NCBI GenBank assembly: GCA_900552225.1
Contig: URYX01000005.1
Coordinates: 1-31,012 of the forward strand
Length of the DNA stretch: 31,012 nucleotides
Direction of reading: 5' to 3'
Origin: an uncultured Oscillospiraceae bacterium
GTDB lineage: Bacteria; Bacillota; Clostridia; Oscillospirales; Acutalibacteraceae
The translations under genes were made by a program, and so were the position numbers. How positions within the stretch are numbered: position 1 is the stretch's first letter; the number at the start of each line of letters is the position of its first letter. Positions 7,436 through 15,530 of this stretch are shown one piece after another. The notes beneath the pieces were generated by a model, which worked only from the letters and a program-made list of their open reading frames with translations, did not search any database and was not told the DNA's origin.

Positions 7436-9847
7436 TTAGGGGTTGCGGGAGCGGCGGCGTCCGGTACGTATCCGGGTCCGGTGCTCCTCCCGCAGCCGGC
7501 GGATACGGTCACCGAGCTTCTCGGTGGCAAAGGTCAGCATACGGAACAGCGATTCCGCGGCCAGCGTATAGATGACGGTCAGATGCATGCTGGAGGCGGG
7601 GATGTGCACGATGGAGAAGAATTCCGGAATAAAGAGAAAGCAGGCGGCCATCAGCGTGATATTGACAATCATGACCATGAGCCGGTAAGAGTTCAGCGGA
7701 GTGCTGATACGATGCAGGATCATGAAGCCGACCACCGCCATGACCAGCGTGGCGGCCGTCGCCACATCGCTTTTCGGCAGCTGGAAGACATGACCGCAGA
7801 CGGCCAGGGAGGCGACGATAATGGTATCGGTCAGCCCGGCGGGCAGCGCCCGCAGCAGAACATTGCGCAGGAAATTGCCCTCGATACGGTTTTTGTTGAC
7901 CTCAAGGGCCAGCAAAAAGCCGGGGAAGCCGATGGTAAACATGCTGATGAGCGAGATATGCGTCGGCTCCAGGGGATAGGTGAGGGTCATGACCGAGGTG
8001 GCGATGGCCAGCAGCAGCGAGAAGATATTCTTGACGAGGAACAGACTGGCGGAGCGCTGCACATTGTTAACGACGCGGCGGCCCTCCAGCACCACATGCG
8101 GCATATGGGCAAAATCGGAGTCGAGCAGCACAACCTGGGCGGCCTGCGACACGGCCTCGCTGCCGGAGACCATGGCAATGCTGCAGTCCGCATCCTTCAT
8201 GGCGAGGATGTCGTTGACACCGTCACCGGTCATGGCAACGGTATGCCCCTGCGCCTTCAGCGCCCGCACTAAAAGCTGCTTCTGGCGTGGCGTCACGCGG
8301 CCGAACACGGTGTACTGTGCAGCGGCCGCAGTGACCTCCTCCTCGGTCGTCAGCGTCGCGGCATCCACATAGCTGTCGGCATTTTCGATGCCGGCCAGCC
8401 GCGCAATCTCCGCCACGGTTTCCGGATGGTCGCCGGAGATGACCTTGACGGCCACGCCCTGCTCTTTAAAATAGCGGAAGGTCTCGGGGGCGTTTTTGCG
8501 GATGGCGTTGGTCAGCGCAATGAAGGCGACCGGACGGATGTCCGCCGACAGGCCGACGGCCGTGACCGATTCCGCCTGACGGGCCAGCACCAGCACGCGG
8601 TACCCCTTCCGGAGCAGCGGCTCCACCGCTTCGCTGCAGGCGGAGACGGCGGCCCCGAGTACAAATTCGGGGGCCCCGAGCACCCAGGTGCCGTCCTCAA
8701 AGGTGACGGCACCGTATTTGACGGAGGAGGAGAAGGGCACGACCTCCTGCGGAGTGCAGACCGGCAGCAGGGAGCCGTGCGCTTCGCAGTGGCGGCGCAG
8801 CGCCTCCATGGTGGCATTGTTGTCGTGTGAGGCCGCGACGTAGCGGGCCAGCAGCTCCTCCGGAGAGCGGCCGGGAAGACCGTCCTGACCGGCCGGAAGA
8901 ATCCGGCAGACCTGCATGGTTGGCTCCGTAATGGTGCCGGTTTTGTCAACGCACAGGACATCGACGCGCGCCAGCGCCTCGATGCTCTTCATGTCGTTCA
9001 GAAGCACCTTGCGCCGCGCCAGCCGGATGGTGCCGAGCGCGAGCGCGATGGTGATCAGCAGATACAGCCCCTCGGGGATCATGCCGATGACGGCCGCCAC
9101 CATCGAAACGATGCTGTTGCCGAAGGTCTCGTGATTGACGTAATAGCCGAGGTAAAACAGCAGCGCACCGATGGGAATCAGGATAATGCCCATCCACTTC
9201 ACGATTTTGTTGATGGAGCGGATCATCTCGGACTGCTCGCCGCGGGCGGATTTTTTGGCCTCGGCGGTCAGCTTGGCGATGTAGGCCTCGCTGCCGACGT
9301 TTTCGAGAACGGCACAGCATTCGCCGGAGACAATGAAGCTGCCGGAGAGCAGGGTGCTGCCGGCGGTTTTGGGAATTTCATCCTCCTCGCCGGTCAGCAG
9401 TGACTCGTTGACGCTGACGGAGCCGCAGAGCACCCGTGCGTCGGCACAGATCTGATCGCCCGCGGAAAACACCGCAACATCGTCCCGCACCAGCTCCTCG
9501 GAGCGGATGCGGCGCTGCTCGCCGTCGCGGATGACCGTGGCGTGCGGAGCGTTGAGCAAACTCATTTTATCCAGCGTCTTTTTGGCGCGGATCTCCTGAA
9601 AAATCCCGATCAGCGTGTTGCCGATGATGATCGGCAGGAAGGTCAGGTTGCGGAAGGAGCGGACGAGACACAGCAGTACGGTGATCGCCGCGAAGATAAA
9701 GTTGAAATAGGTCAGGGTGTTGGTCAGGATAATCTCCTTGACGCTTTTGCCGGGGGAATGCTCGGAGGTATTGACAAGCCCCTGCGCGACGCGCTCCTCG
9801 ACCTCCTGCTGACTGAGGCCGGTCAGGGACGGGTTGTCCGGCTGCAT
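7436..9847 (-). CDS. P-type cation-transporting ATPase, MgtA/YoaB-like
   Basis: This 803-residue membrane pump has all P-type signatures: the actuator motif LTGEED (151-156; TGE kept, the usual Ser replaced), the TM4 motif IPEGL (257-261), the phosphorylation site Asp301 in DKTGTIT, KYGA in the nucleotide domain (377-380), and TGDGVND (540-546). Overall length, the short N-terminus without metal-binding repeats, the TLTYFNF and NTLIGIFQEIRAKKTLDK segments and the KSIEALARVDVLC approach to the Asp match the short clade that includes Streptococcus MgtA and Lactococcus YoaB, linked in the literature to calcium efflux and manganese tolerance. The ion specificity here is inferred, not shown. AGGTGA precedes the ATG by 7 bases. 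The tail is highly basic. The gene has its own promoter at 10003-10031 and a structured leader. Confidence 0.9.
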   Translation of the reverse strand: MQPDNPSLTGLSQQEVEERVAQGLVNTSEHSPGKSVKEIILTNTLTYFNFIFAAITVLLCLVRSFRNLTFLPIIIGNTLIGIFQEIRAKKTLDKMSLLNAPHATVIRDGEQRRIRSEELVRDDVAVFSAGDQICADARVLCGSVSVNESLLTGEEDEIPKTAGSTLLSGSFIVSGECCAVLENVGSEAYIAKLTAEAKKSARGEQSEMIRSINKIVKWMGIILIPIGALLFYLGYYVNHETFGNSIVSMVAAVIGMIPEGLYLLITIALALGTIRLARRKVLLNDMKSIEALARVDVLCVDKTGTITEPTMQVCRILPAGQDGLPGRSPEELLARYVAASHDNNATMEALRRHCEAHGSLLPVCTPQEVVPFSSSVKYGAVTFEDGTWVLGAPEFVLGAAVSACSEAVEPLLRKGYRVLVLARQAESVTAVGLSADIRPVAFIALTNAIRKNAPETFRYFKEQGVAVKVISGDHPETVAEIARLAGIENADSYVDAATLTTEEEVTAAAAQYTVFGRVTPRQKQLLVRALKAQGHTVAMTGDGVNDILAMKDADCSIAMVSGSEAVSQAAQVVLLDSDFAHMPHVVLEGRRVVNNVQRSASLFLVKNIFSLLLAIATSVMTLTYPLEPTHISLISMFTIGFPGFLLALEVNKNRIEGNFLRNVLLRALPAGLTDTIIVASLAVCGHVFQLPKSDVATAATLVMAVVGFMILHRISTPLNSYRLMVMIVNITLMAACFLFIPEFFSIVHIPASSMHLTVIYTLAAESLFRMLTFATEKLGDRIRRLREEHRTRIRTGRRRSRNP

Positions 9848-9996
9848 ACGACATCACCTGCTTACTGAAAAATCCGCGGCCGTACACGGCCGCACGAAAG
9901 CGCGGGGGCTCGGTCCCCGGGATTTCGGAATCAAGTCCGTACCGGCCGCGTGAAGGCCCCCGCACGGGGGGACGGTCGGCGGCTTTTCCGGAAAAT
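9848..9996 (-). promoter_or_regulatory. structured GC-rich 5' leader with terminator-like hairpin (candidate attenuator)
   Basis: About 148 untranslated bases separate the ATPase promoter from its start codon. Reading the - strand, they contain a C5/G5 hairpin (9956-9970), a GGGGAC/CCCC type hairpin near 9903-9920, and a perfect 8-base inverted repeat at 9893-9876 followed by GGATTTTT, ending about 25 bases before the ATG. That last element resembles an intrinsic terminator ahead of the ribosome site. An upstream segment CGCGGCCG (9950-9943) is complementary to CGGCCGCG in the 3' arm of that hairpin, so two exclusive folds are possible. Related pumps are often controlled by the yybP-ykoY manganese riboswitch, but I do not see its conserved sequences here. 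Confidence 0.5.
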
Positions 9997-10002
9997 ATTC
10001 TC

Positions 10003-10031
10003 AGTATAGCACAGGAATGCCGAAAATACAA
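10003..10031 (-). promoter_or_regulatory. promoter of the P-type ATPase
   Basis: On the - strand, TTGTAT (10031-10026), a 17-base spacer and TATACT (10008-10003) lie between the regulator gene and the ATPase. The pump is therefore probably transcribed on its own and not only by readthrough from the AraC-type gene upstream. Confidence 0.7.
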
Positions 10032-10094
10032 TCCGTTTCCGGGAGAAGTTGAGCGGATTGCGTCACCGAAGCGGCAGCCGGAAGAGGAAACGCC

Positions 10095-11642
10095 TCAGAT
10101 CAGCTTATAGGACTTGACGTATTCGATTTCCGCCCGGTCGGGCAGGGCCGCCTCATCCAGTCCCGCCCACGGAGCGGTCATGGCGGCCACCTCCATATAG
10201 AGAGGACGCGTGTAGCGGCCGACGGAGATGCGCCAGGTTTCCCGCCGGTCGATGTAAAACACGAACTGCGATTCCGTCCATTCCATGCCGAAGGTATGGA
10301 AGCCCTCATACAGCCCCGGGTCGGTGACGGTCTTTTTGACATATCCCGGGTGACCGTCCGGGTCGATCCAGGCCACGGTATGGGCCACGGAGCTGTCGGC
10401 CATGGCGGAGGAATTCAGGATTTCGATATGCAGATTTTTCAGCTCGTCCCCGCGGGGCTCCGCGTTCTCCGGATAGTGCATCAGGGCAAAGGACAGCCAC
10501 CAGCCGGGAACCGACTGCAGCCGACAGCGGATTTCAAAGTATCCGCCCTTCTGGTCGAAAAAGCTGCGGGTGTGTACGGCCCCGGTGAGCCAGCGGTTCC
10601 CCTGCCTGCGGATGGACAGCAGGAGCCGTCCGTTTTCCAGCCGCTGCTCGGTGTAGCTGTAGCAAAAGCCGCTGTCCTTGAATTCCAGCTCGGGGCAGGG
10701 CACCCATTTGCTTTTGTCGAGGGAGCTTCCGCCGAAATCGTCAAAGAAGGTCTGTACCCAGTGCTTCTCGTTGCTCTGCTTGTATTCGGAGGGGGAGATG
10801 CCGTATTGCTGCCGGAAGAAGCGGCTGAAGGAGTGGATGGAGGTATAGCCGAGCATCTGGGAAATCTCGGTCACCGACATATTGTGGTCGAGGAATTCCC
10901 GGGCCTTGCTGAGCTTCAGCTCGTTGTAATAGTCCTTGAGCGATTTCTTCAGGTGCTGGGAAAAGAGATGGGAGATGTAGGAGTGGGTATAGCCGAAATG
11001 CTCGCTGACCTCCTTCAGCTGCCGGATGCCGATGATGTTCTGCTCCATATACTGCACCACGCTGTAGAACAGTGCCTCTGAGCCGGATTGGCGTTCGTTC
11101 GGGGCATAGTTGATCTGGGGCATGTTGACAAAATCCCGGTACAGCGCGCAGAGCAGCTCGGTCAGCAGCGCCTCCAGAACGGTCTCGCGCATGGCGTTGC
11201 GGGTGACGTATTCGTTGAAAATGTTGGTGAACACCGTGTACAGGTTGAATTTGTCGCCGGCCAGCGGCTGCTCGGCCGTGTCCAGCAGCTTTTTCAGAGG
11301 GCGGAAGGCCTCAAAACGCGGATCGGTCTCGTCGAAATCGAAGCCGCAGTAGAAAAAACGGAGCGGATCGTCGTTGTCGGAGCGGATGTTGTGGGTGTCT
11401 CCGGTACGGACGATAAAGACATCCCCCTGCCGGACGTCATAGTATTTGTCCCGGGTGAAGCAGGTACCGGAGCCGACAGCCATATAGCTCAGCTCATAGC
11501 ATTCCTGCAGATGAAGCCCGTTTTCAAAATTGCGGTCGCAGATGACATCTCCCACCTGATGCAGCAGAATGGGGCCGTAGCGCACCGGAGCCCATTTATG
11601 TACATTATCAAAGTGGAACTTGACATTTTGCAGATAGGACAT
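10095..11642 (-). CDS. AraC-family transcriptional regulator fused to a degenerate GH16-like domain
   Basis: This 515-residue cytoplasmic protein has no signal peptide. Residues 20-110 form an AraC-type cupin (ECYELSYMAVGSGTCF, then RQGDVFIVRTGDTHNI). Residues 193-290 are a standard double helix-turn-helix (LKEVSEHFGYTHSYISHLF; SVTEISQMLGYTSIHSFSRF; FRQQYGISPSEYK). Where most AraC regulators end there is a third domain, 298-515, matching glycoside hydrolase family 16: FFDDFGGSSLDKSKW, GYFEIRCRLQ, PGWWLSFALM, LYEGFHTFGMEWT and FVFYIDRRETWR. The GH16 catalytic signature E-I-D-I-x-E aligns with His405-Ile-Glu407-Ile-Leu-Asn410, so both catalytic glutamates are replaced and the domain is predicted to bind, not cut. 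AGGAGGGAGAG before the ATG at 11642 fixes the start; the longer frame crosses the promoter. It is divergent from the glycan cluster and probably regulates it. Confidence 0.87.
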   Translation of the reverse strand: MSYLQNVKFHFDNVHKWAPVRYGPILLHQVGDVICDRNFENGLHLQECYELSYMAVGSGTCFTRDKYYDVRQGDVFIVRTGDTHNIRSDNDDPLRFFYCGFDFDETDPRFEAFRPLKKLLDTAEQPLAGDKFNLYTVFTNIFNEYVTRNAMRETVLEALLTELLCALYRDFVNMPQINYAPNERQSGSEALFYSVVQYMEQNIIGIRQLKEVSEHFGYTHSYISHLFSQHLKKSLKDYYNELKLSKAREFLDHNMSVTEISQMLGYTSIHSFSRFFRQQYGISPSEYKQSNEKHWVQTFFDDFGGSSLDKSKWVPCPELEFKDSGFCYSYTEQRLENGRLLLSIRRQGNRWLTGAVHTRSFFDQKGGYFEIRCRLQSVPGWWLSFALMHYPENAEPRGDELKNLHIEILNSSAMADSSVAHTVAWIDPDGHPGYVKKTVTDPGLYEGFHTFGMEWTESQFVFYIDRRETWRISVGRYTRPLYMEVAAMTAPWAGLDEAALPDRAEIEYVKSYKLI

Positions 11643-11719
11643 ATCCGACTCTCCCTCCTGTTTCGGTACCGCCGTCGGGCGGTTAACAGAAACAGCTGAT
11701 TTTGTGGGGCTGCAGAAAC

Positions 11720-11725
11720 AGTATA
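11720..11725 (-). promoter_or_regulatory. -10 box of the AraC-GH16 gene promoter
   Basis: The - strand reads TATACT here, about 78 bases upstream of the regulator ATG. No good -35 lies at the usual distance (TTGTCA is only 12 bases away), which suggests a weak or regulated promoter. Confidence 0.5.
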
Positions 11726-11736
11726 CACCGAATTCG

Positions 11737-11803
11737 ATGACAAAAAAGGGGAATCTCGCAAAACAGCAAGTTCTGTTAAGCAACTTATCCTGTCATGACA
11801 AAG
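11737..11803. promoter_or_regulatory. candidate regulator operators in the divergent promoter region
   Basis: The 255 bases between the divergent genes hold a direct repeat ATGACAAA at 11737-11744 and 11795-11802, 58 bases apart and each followed by a purine run ending in AGG. Between them is an inverted repeat AACAG-N6-CTGTT (11762-11777). AraC proteins often bind direct repeats next to target promoters, so these are candidate operators. The assignment is inferred from symmetry and position. Confidence 0.4.
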
Positions 11804-11830
11804 ACAAGGACGATAGGACTATTGTATACT
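11801..11830 (+). promoter_or_regulatory. promoter of the glycan cluster
   Basis: A perfect -10 TATACT (11825-11830) is paired with a poor -35, AAGACA (11801-11806), at 18 bases. A weak -35 overlapped by a candidate operator fits activation by the divergent AraC-type protein. Transcription would start near 11837, leaving about 60 untranslated bases. Confidence 0.6.
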
Positions 11831-11897
11831 AAATTTGCAGCAAAAGCAACAGCTTTGTAGGAAATGCCGGTTCAAAACGAAGGGGAGTGTGCGGGAA

Positions 11898-12935
11898 GTG
11901 GGAATCAACATACGCGGCTACGGCGCAGCGGGAGACGGAGTCACCGACGATACGGCGGCTATCCGGGCGGCCGTGGAGGCCTGTCCCGCGGGCGGAGAGG
12001 TATACGTCCCGGAGGGGGTCTTTGCCTGCGCGGAGCTCCGGCTGAAGCCGCACATGACGCTGCGGGGCAGCCGTACCTGGGGCTACCGGGACGGCCCGGA
12101 GACCGCCTCCTGCCTGATTCCGTCCCGCGCGGAGGCCTCCTGTCTGCTCGATATCACGGATGCGGTGGGCAGCACACTGACCGGGCTGTCGCTGTGCGGG
12201 CGCGGACTCGGGACAGCGATGCACGGTGTGCGCATCGCCAAGGCGCAGGGCTACGGCCGGGAGGAGGATGCCGTCCGCATCGAGGGCTGCCGTGTGGCGG
12301 ACTTTTCGGGGGATGCGCTGCATCTGGCGCACGTCTGGTGTGCCACGGTGCGGGACAACATGCTCAGCGGTTCACGCCACGGCGTGTACATCGACGGATG
12401 GGATTTGTTTTTATACGATAATTGGATGACGGCTAACCGGGAATGCGGAATTTACGGGGAGTGTCACAGCAATACGGCCGTTCTCTGTGAGGGAAACCGC
12501 GTGGAATGGAACGGCCGGGAGGGAATCCTCTCGGAGGGAGGGGTCACTTGGGTGCTGAGCGGCAATCATTTTGACCGCAACGGCCGGGAGGGTGCCTGTT
12601 TCCGGAACGCCAAGCATATCAATGTGACGGGCAACGTCTTTGCCCGCGACGGCTGGCGGGTGGAGACGGGAGAGTGCAGCGCCGCCCTGACGCTGGAGGG
12701 CTGCTGCGGAGTCTCGGTGCAGTCAAACGTGTTTCGCTCGCTGAAGGGGGACGGCAGCGCGGCCTCCCGCCATTCACCGGATTACGACCTGCGGCTGCAC
12801 CGCCTGCATACGGCGGTCATCCGCGGCAATGTCATGTATCAGGCCGCCGTCATACAGAATGTATTGGATCTCGGAGAGCACTGCGAGACGGTGATGGCCG
12901 ATAATGTCGGGTCGCCGGCGGGCGACAATTGCTGA
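11898..12935 (+). CDS. right-handed beta-helix protein (pectate-lyase-like), no signal peptide
   Basis: This 345-residue protein opens with INIRGYGAAGDGVTDDTAAI and EVYVPEGVF, the standard entry of the pectate_lyase_3 type beta-helix found in polygalacturonase and lyase-like enzymes. Short strand-turn repeats with N-x-[VF] and G-x-x-F patterns follow (GNHFDRNG, GNVFARDG, SNVFRSLKG). Around residue 167 it has G-W-D-x-F-x-x-D-N, shared with the third paralogue. The start is a GTG at 11898 with AGGGGAG about 10 bases upstream; other in-frame starts sit on the ribosome site or in the promoter. No export signal is visible, unlike its two downstream paralogues, so it is predicted cytoplasmic. Which glycan it acts on and whether it is catalytic cannot be told. 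First gene of the cluster. Confidence 0.83.
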   Translation: MGINIRGYGAAGDGVTDDTAAIRAAVEACPAGGEVYVPEGVFACAELRLKPHMTLRGSRTWGYRDGPETASCLIPSRAEASCLLDITDAVGSTLTGLSLCGRGLGTAMHGVRIAKAQGYGREEDAVRIEGCRVADFSGDALHLAHVWCATVRDNMLSGSRHGVYIDGWDLFLYDNWMTANRECGIYGECHSNTAVLCEGNRVEWNGREGILSEGGVTWVLSGNHFDRNGREGACFRNAKHINVTGNVFARDGWRVETGECSAALTLEGCCGVSVQSNVFRSLKGDGSAASRHSPDYDLRLHRLHTAVIRGNVMYQAAVIQNVLDLGEHCETVMADNVGSPAGDNC

Positions 12936-12951
12936 GCGGAGGGAAGGAAGA

Positions 12952-14184
12952 ATGCGGATGAAGATGCGGCGTGTGCTCCTGACGGCGGCGCTGGCGGCGC
13001 TGCTGCCGCTCGGCGGCGGTGTGACGGGGCCGGGCAGAGCAGGGGCGCAGGAGACTCTGCCCTCCGCCAGTGAGCTGTTTGCCTCCGGCGTGCCGGCCAT
13101 GGAGGCCTCCGCGGCGGCGCGGGAGACGGCGGAGCATGCCGCCAACGGGTGGCTCGGACGGCTTCCCGGGACACGGGGGACCACGGTCTGCGTGACGGAT
13201 TTCGGCGCGCGCGGCGACGACCGTGTCAGCGATACCGAGGCGATCCTTCGCGCCATGGAGGCGGCGGGTGAGGGCGGGACGGTGCTGTTTCCGGCCGGCA
13301 CCTTTTATTGCGCGGAGCTTCGGGTGCCGTCGCACTGCTCACTCCTGTCCATGACGACCTGGGGGTTTGACGGCAGCGGAGCAACGGTGCTGGTGCGCAA
13401 TACCCGGTCGGCCTCCTGCATCCTGGATCTGACGGGGGTCGAGGATGTGGTGATCGGCGGCATCTCGGTCGATACACTCGGAAAAACCGCGCAGACGGAG
13501 GTGGATGCCATCCGCATCGTCAACTCCCGCCGCGTGGATATCGCGGGCGGGAAGCTGACCACCGGCTACCGCGGGAGGGCAGTGTATGTGGAAAATTCCT
13601 CCCGGGTGACGGTGCGCGGCGCCATGCTGGCCAACAGCAGCTACGGCGTAGAGGCGGTCAGCGGCGAGGAGCTGCTGATTGCGGACTGCTGGCTGACCGG
13701 CTGCCATCCGGCGGGCTACTACGGCCACGGGACGGTGCGTCAGGTGCGCCTGACGGCCAACCGCATCGAGTGGTGCGGAACCGGGGCGCTGCTGGAAGGG
13801 GTCTCGGAGCATACGGCGGAGGGCAACTATTTCGACCGCTGTACGGTCGGCGGAATACGGGCTGTCGGCGGCGGGGGACTCCGGCTCTGCGGCAATATCA
13901 ACCAGCGAAACGGCGTGACCAAGGGGACGGACGAATCCTGCAATGTGTATCTGGACGGCGTAACGGGTGCGGAATACCGCGGCAACGTGATGGAGGCCAT
14001 CCGCGGTGACGGAGCCGACACCAACGTGAGCCCGGAATATGCCATGATTCTGCGGGGACTGCGGAACAGCCGGATCGTCGGCAATACAGCGTATAAGGGA
14101 TATGTGGCGCAGCTGCTGCTCGATTACGGGGGACATCGCGATACCGAGATAGCCGGAAACCCGGGAACGGCGTATGCCCGGTAG
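12952..14184 (+). CDS. secreted right-handed beta-helix protein (pectate-lyase-like)
   Basis: Second paralogue, 410 residues. The N-terminus (MRMKMRRVLLTAALAALLPL) is a Sec signal peptide with likely cleavage after Ala32. A short helical segment leads to the beta-helix entry VTDFGARGDDRVSDTEAI and GTVLFPAGTF, then CAELRVPSHCSLLSMTTWGF, which lines up with CAELRLKPHMTLRGSRTWGY in the first paralogue. Helix rungs such as NRIEWCGTG and GNYFDRC correspond to NRVEWNGRE and GNHFDRN in the gene before. The C-terminal GDGADTNVSPEY block also matches. The entry loop has D-D-R-V-S-D in place of the usual D-G-V-T-D-D. AAGGAAG precedes the ATG at 12952; the gap to the first gene is 16 bases. Probably a wall-zone or extracellular glycan-binding or lyase-like protein. 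Confidence 0.83.
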   Translation: MRMKMRRVLLTAALAALLPLGGGVTGPGRAGAQETLPSASELFASGVPAMEASAAARETAEHAANGWLGRLPGTRGTTVCVTDFGARGDDRVSDTEAILRAMEAAGEGGTVLFPAGTFYCAELRVPSHCSLLSMTTWGFDGSGATVLVRNTRSASCILDLTGVEDVVIGGISVDTLGKTAQTEVDAIRIVNSRRVDIAGGKLTTGYRGRAVYVENSSRVTVRGAMLANSSYGVEAVSGEELLIADCWLTGCHPAGYYGHGTVRQVRLTANRIEWCGTGALLEGVSEHTAEGNYFDRCTVGGIRAVGGGGLRLCGNINQRNGVTKGTDESCNVYLDGVTGAEYRGNVMEAIRGDGADTNVSPEYAMILRGLRNSRIVGNTAYKGYVAQLLLDYGGHRDTEIAGNPGTAYAR

Positions 14185-14217
14185 CGTATCCGGAGCGGGA
14201 CAGAAGGAGAACAACCG

Positions 14218-15477
14218 ATGAAACATGCGAGGATATTGCGGCGGCTGCGGCTGGTGTGCCTGCTGCCGTGTCTGCCGCTGCTGCTGTTCGGCTGCCGGAC
14301 GCAGCCGGGAGACAGCACGGCCGATGCGTCGGGCCGTACCGGAGGGGAGAGCGGAGTGACAACGGGGCTTGACGCATCGAATACGTCGCCCTCCGGAGAC
14401 GGCAGCACGGCCTCCGCGACCACGGGGACAACACTGCCGCCGCTTCCGGCGGACGCCTTTTCCGGAGTGAGCACGGCCGATGTCCGCGATTTTGGGGCGG
14501 TCGGTGACGGCGCGGCGGACGATACGGCGGCGGTACAGGCGGCTGTCGATCGGGTGTCCGCGGACGGCGGAGGCTATGTGTATCTGCCGCCGGGGACCTA
14601 TCGGCTGAATGCTGTCTGCCTGCGTCGGGGCGTTTGCCTGTACAGCGAACGGACGTGGAACCCGGAGGATGCGGGAAGCTGCGGCGAGACGGTGCTGGTG
14701 CCGCTGGACGGGTCGGTGCGCAGTGTCATTGCCCTGCCGGAGGAGGAAAACGCCTCGCTGCGCAATCTCTGTATCGACGGGCAGGGGCTCGGGACGGCGG
14801 TGGCCGGCGTGGCCTCGACGGTGACGGACGGGGTGACGGGCACCTCGGTGCGGATCGAGAATGTCTGCATCCGGAACTGCTCCGGTACGGGATTGGATCT
14901 TTCCCGTCACGCCATTGCCAGTGTGCGCGGCTGCCGGATCACGGGTTGCGGTACGGGTGTCCGTGTCGTCGGCTGGGATCAGTTTTTCTGTGACAATGTG
15001 ATTGCCGGAAACCGCGGTGACGGGGTGGTGGCCTCCGGCGGTACGGCCATGAGCTTCTGCTATAACCGGGTCGGCTGGAACGACGGCTGCGGGCTCCGGT
15101 TTGAGGGCTACGGGCGCGTTTCCGTGACCGGCAACACCTTCGATTCCAACGCCGGACCCGGTGTCTACTGCAGCGGCTCGACCAATATGGCGCTGTATGC
15201 CAATCTGCTGGTGCGCAACGGGTGGAGCCCGCGTGCGGGGCTCACAAACGGCCGCTGTCAGATATCGGTCAATGCCTCCTCCGGCATCAACATCACGGAG
15301 AATGTGCTGCGTGCGGGGGCGGATGCACGGACCGGTGGCGCCGAGCCGGATTACGGCGTGATCGGAGACTGCATGAATACCTGTGTGATCCGGGACAACG
15401 TGTGGGAGAAGGCGGGGACGCGGGGACGCATCCTGACCGACGAGACACAGAATCTTCAGTGCGACATTCAGTCCTGA
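14218..15477 (+). CDS. beta-helix (pectate-lyase-like) lipoprotein
   Basis: Third paralogue, 419 residues, carrying a lipoprotein signal: basic head, hydrophobic stretch and L-F-G-C with Cys26 as the lipidation site. A Ser/Thr/Gly/Asp-rich linker (about 27-85) holds the beta-helix away from the membrane. The fold starts at VRDFGAVGDGAADDTAAVQA and YVYLPPGTY, continues with SERTWNPEDAG, and contains the G-W-D-x-F-x-x-D-N motif near residue 252 shared with the first paralogue. Later rungs include GNTFDSNAG and ENVLRAG, and the end block reads GGAEPDYGVI. AGAAGGAG lies ahead of the ATG. It is expected on the outer face of the membrane. The lack of obvious catalytic Asp clusters typical of GH28 leaves enzymatic activity open; it may be a lyase or a binding scaffold. 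Confidence 0.83.
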   Translation: MKHARILRRLRLVCLLPCLPLLLFGCRTQPGDSTADASGRTGGESGVTTGLDASNTSPSGDGSTASATTGTTLPPLPADAFSGVSTADVRDFGAVGDGAADDTAAVQAAVDRVSADGGGYVYLPPGTYRLNAVCLRRGVCLYSERTWNPEDAGSCGETVLVPLDGSVRSVIALPEEENASLRNLCIDGQGLGTAVAGVASTVTDGVTGTSVRIENVCIRNCSGTGLDLSRHAIASVRGCRITGCGTGVRVVGWDQFFCDNVIAGNRGDGVVASGGTAMSFCYNRVGWNDGCGLRFEGYGRVSVTGNTFDSNAGPGVYCSGSTNMALYANLLVRNGWSPRAGLTNGRCQISVNASSGINITENVLRAGADARTGGAEPDYGVIGDCMNTCVIRDNVWEKAGTRGRILTDETQNLQCDIQS

Positions 15478-15530
15478 GCGCTGCGGCGCGGGACTGTGAG
15501 GGAGAAATATTCGGAAAGGGTGAAGGAACC

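Noticed and set aside
7280..8272. 330-codon + strand open frame over the ATPase end
   Set aside because: It runs through the bidirectional terminator and the antisense of the ATPase, and its sequence is polar low-complexity.
9848..9996. yybP-ykoY manganese riboswitch in the ATPase leader
   Set aside because: It was expected from related pumps, but the conserved GGGGAGTAG-like start and the GGCAAGACC/CAACAGACC-like core were not found; only a general attenuator is claimed.
11643..11783. 47-codon N-terminal extension of the AraC-GH16 protein
   Set aside because: It would cross the gene's own -10 box and the AGGAGG ribosome site; the cupin starts normally after the ATG at 11642.
11835..11897. 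earlier TTG start for the first beta-helix gene
   Set aside because: It lies at the predicted transcription start with no ribosome site; GTG at 11898 has AGGGGAG at a proper distance.
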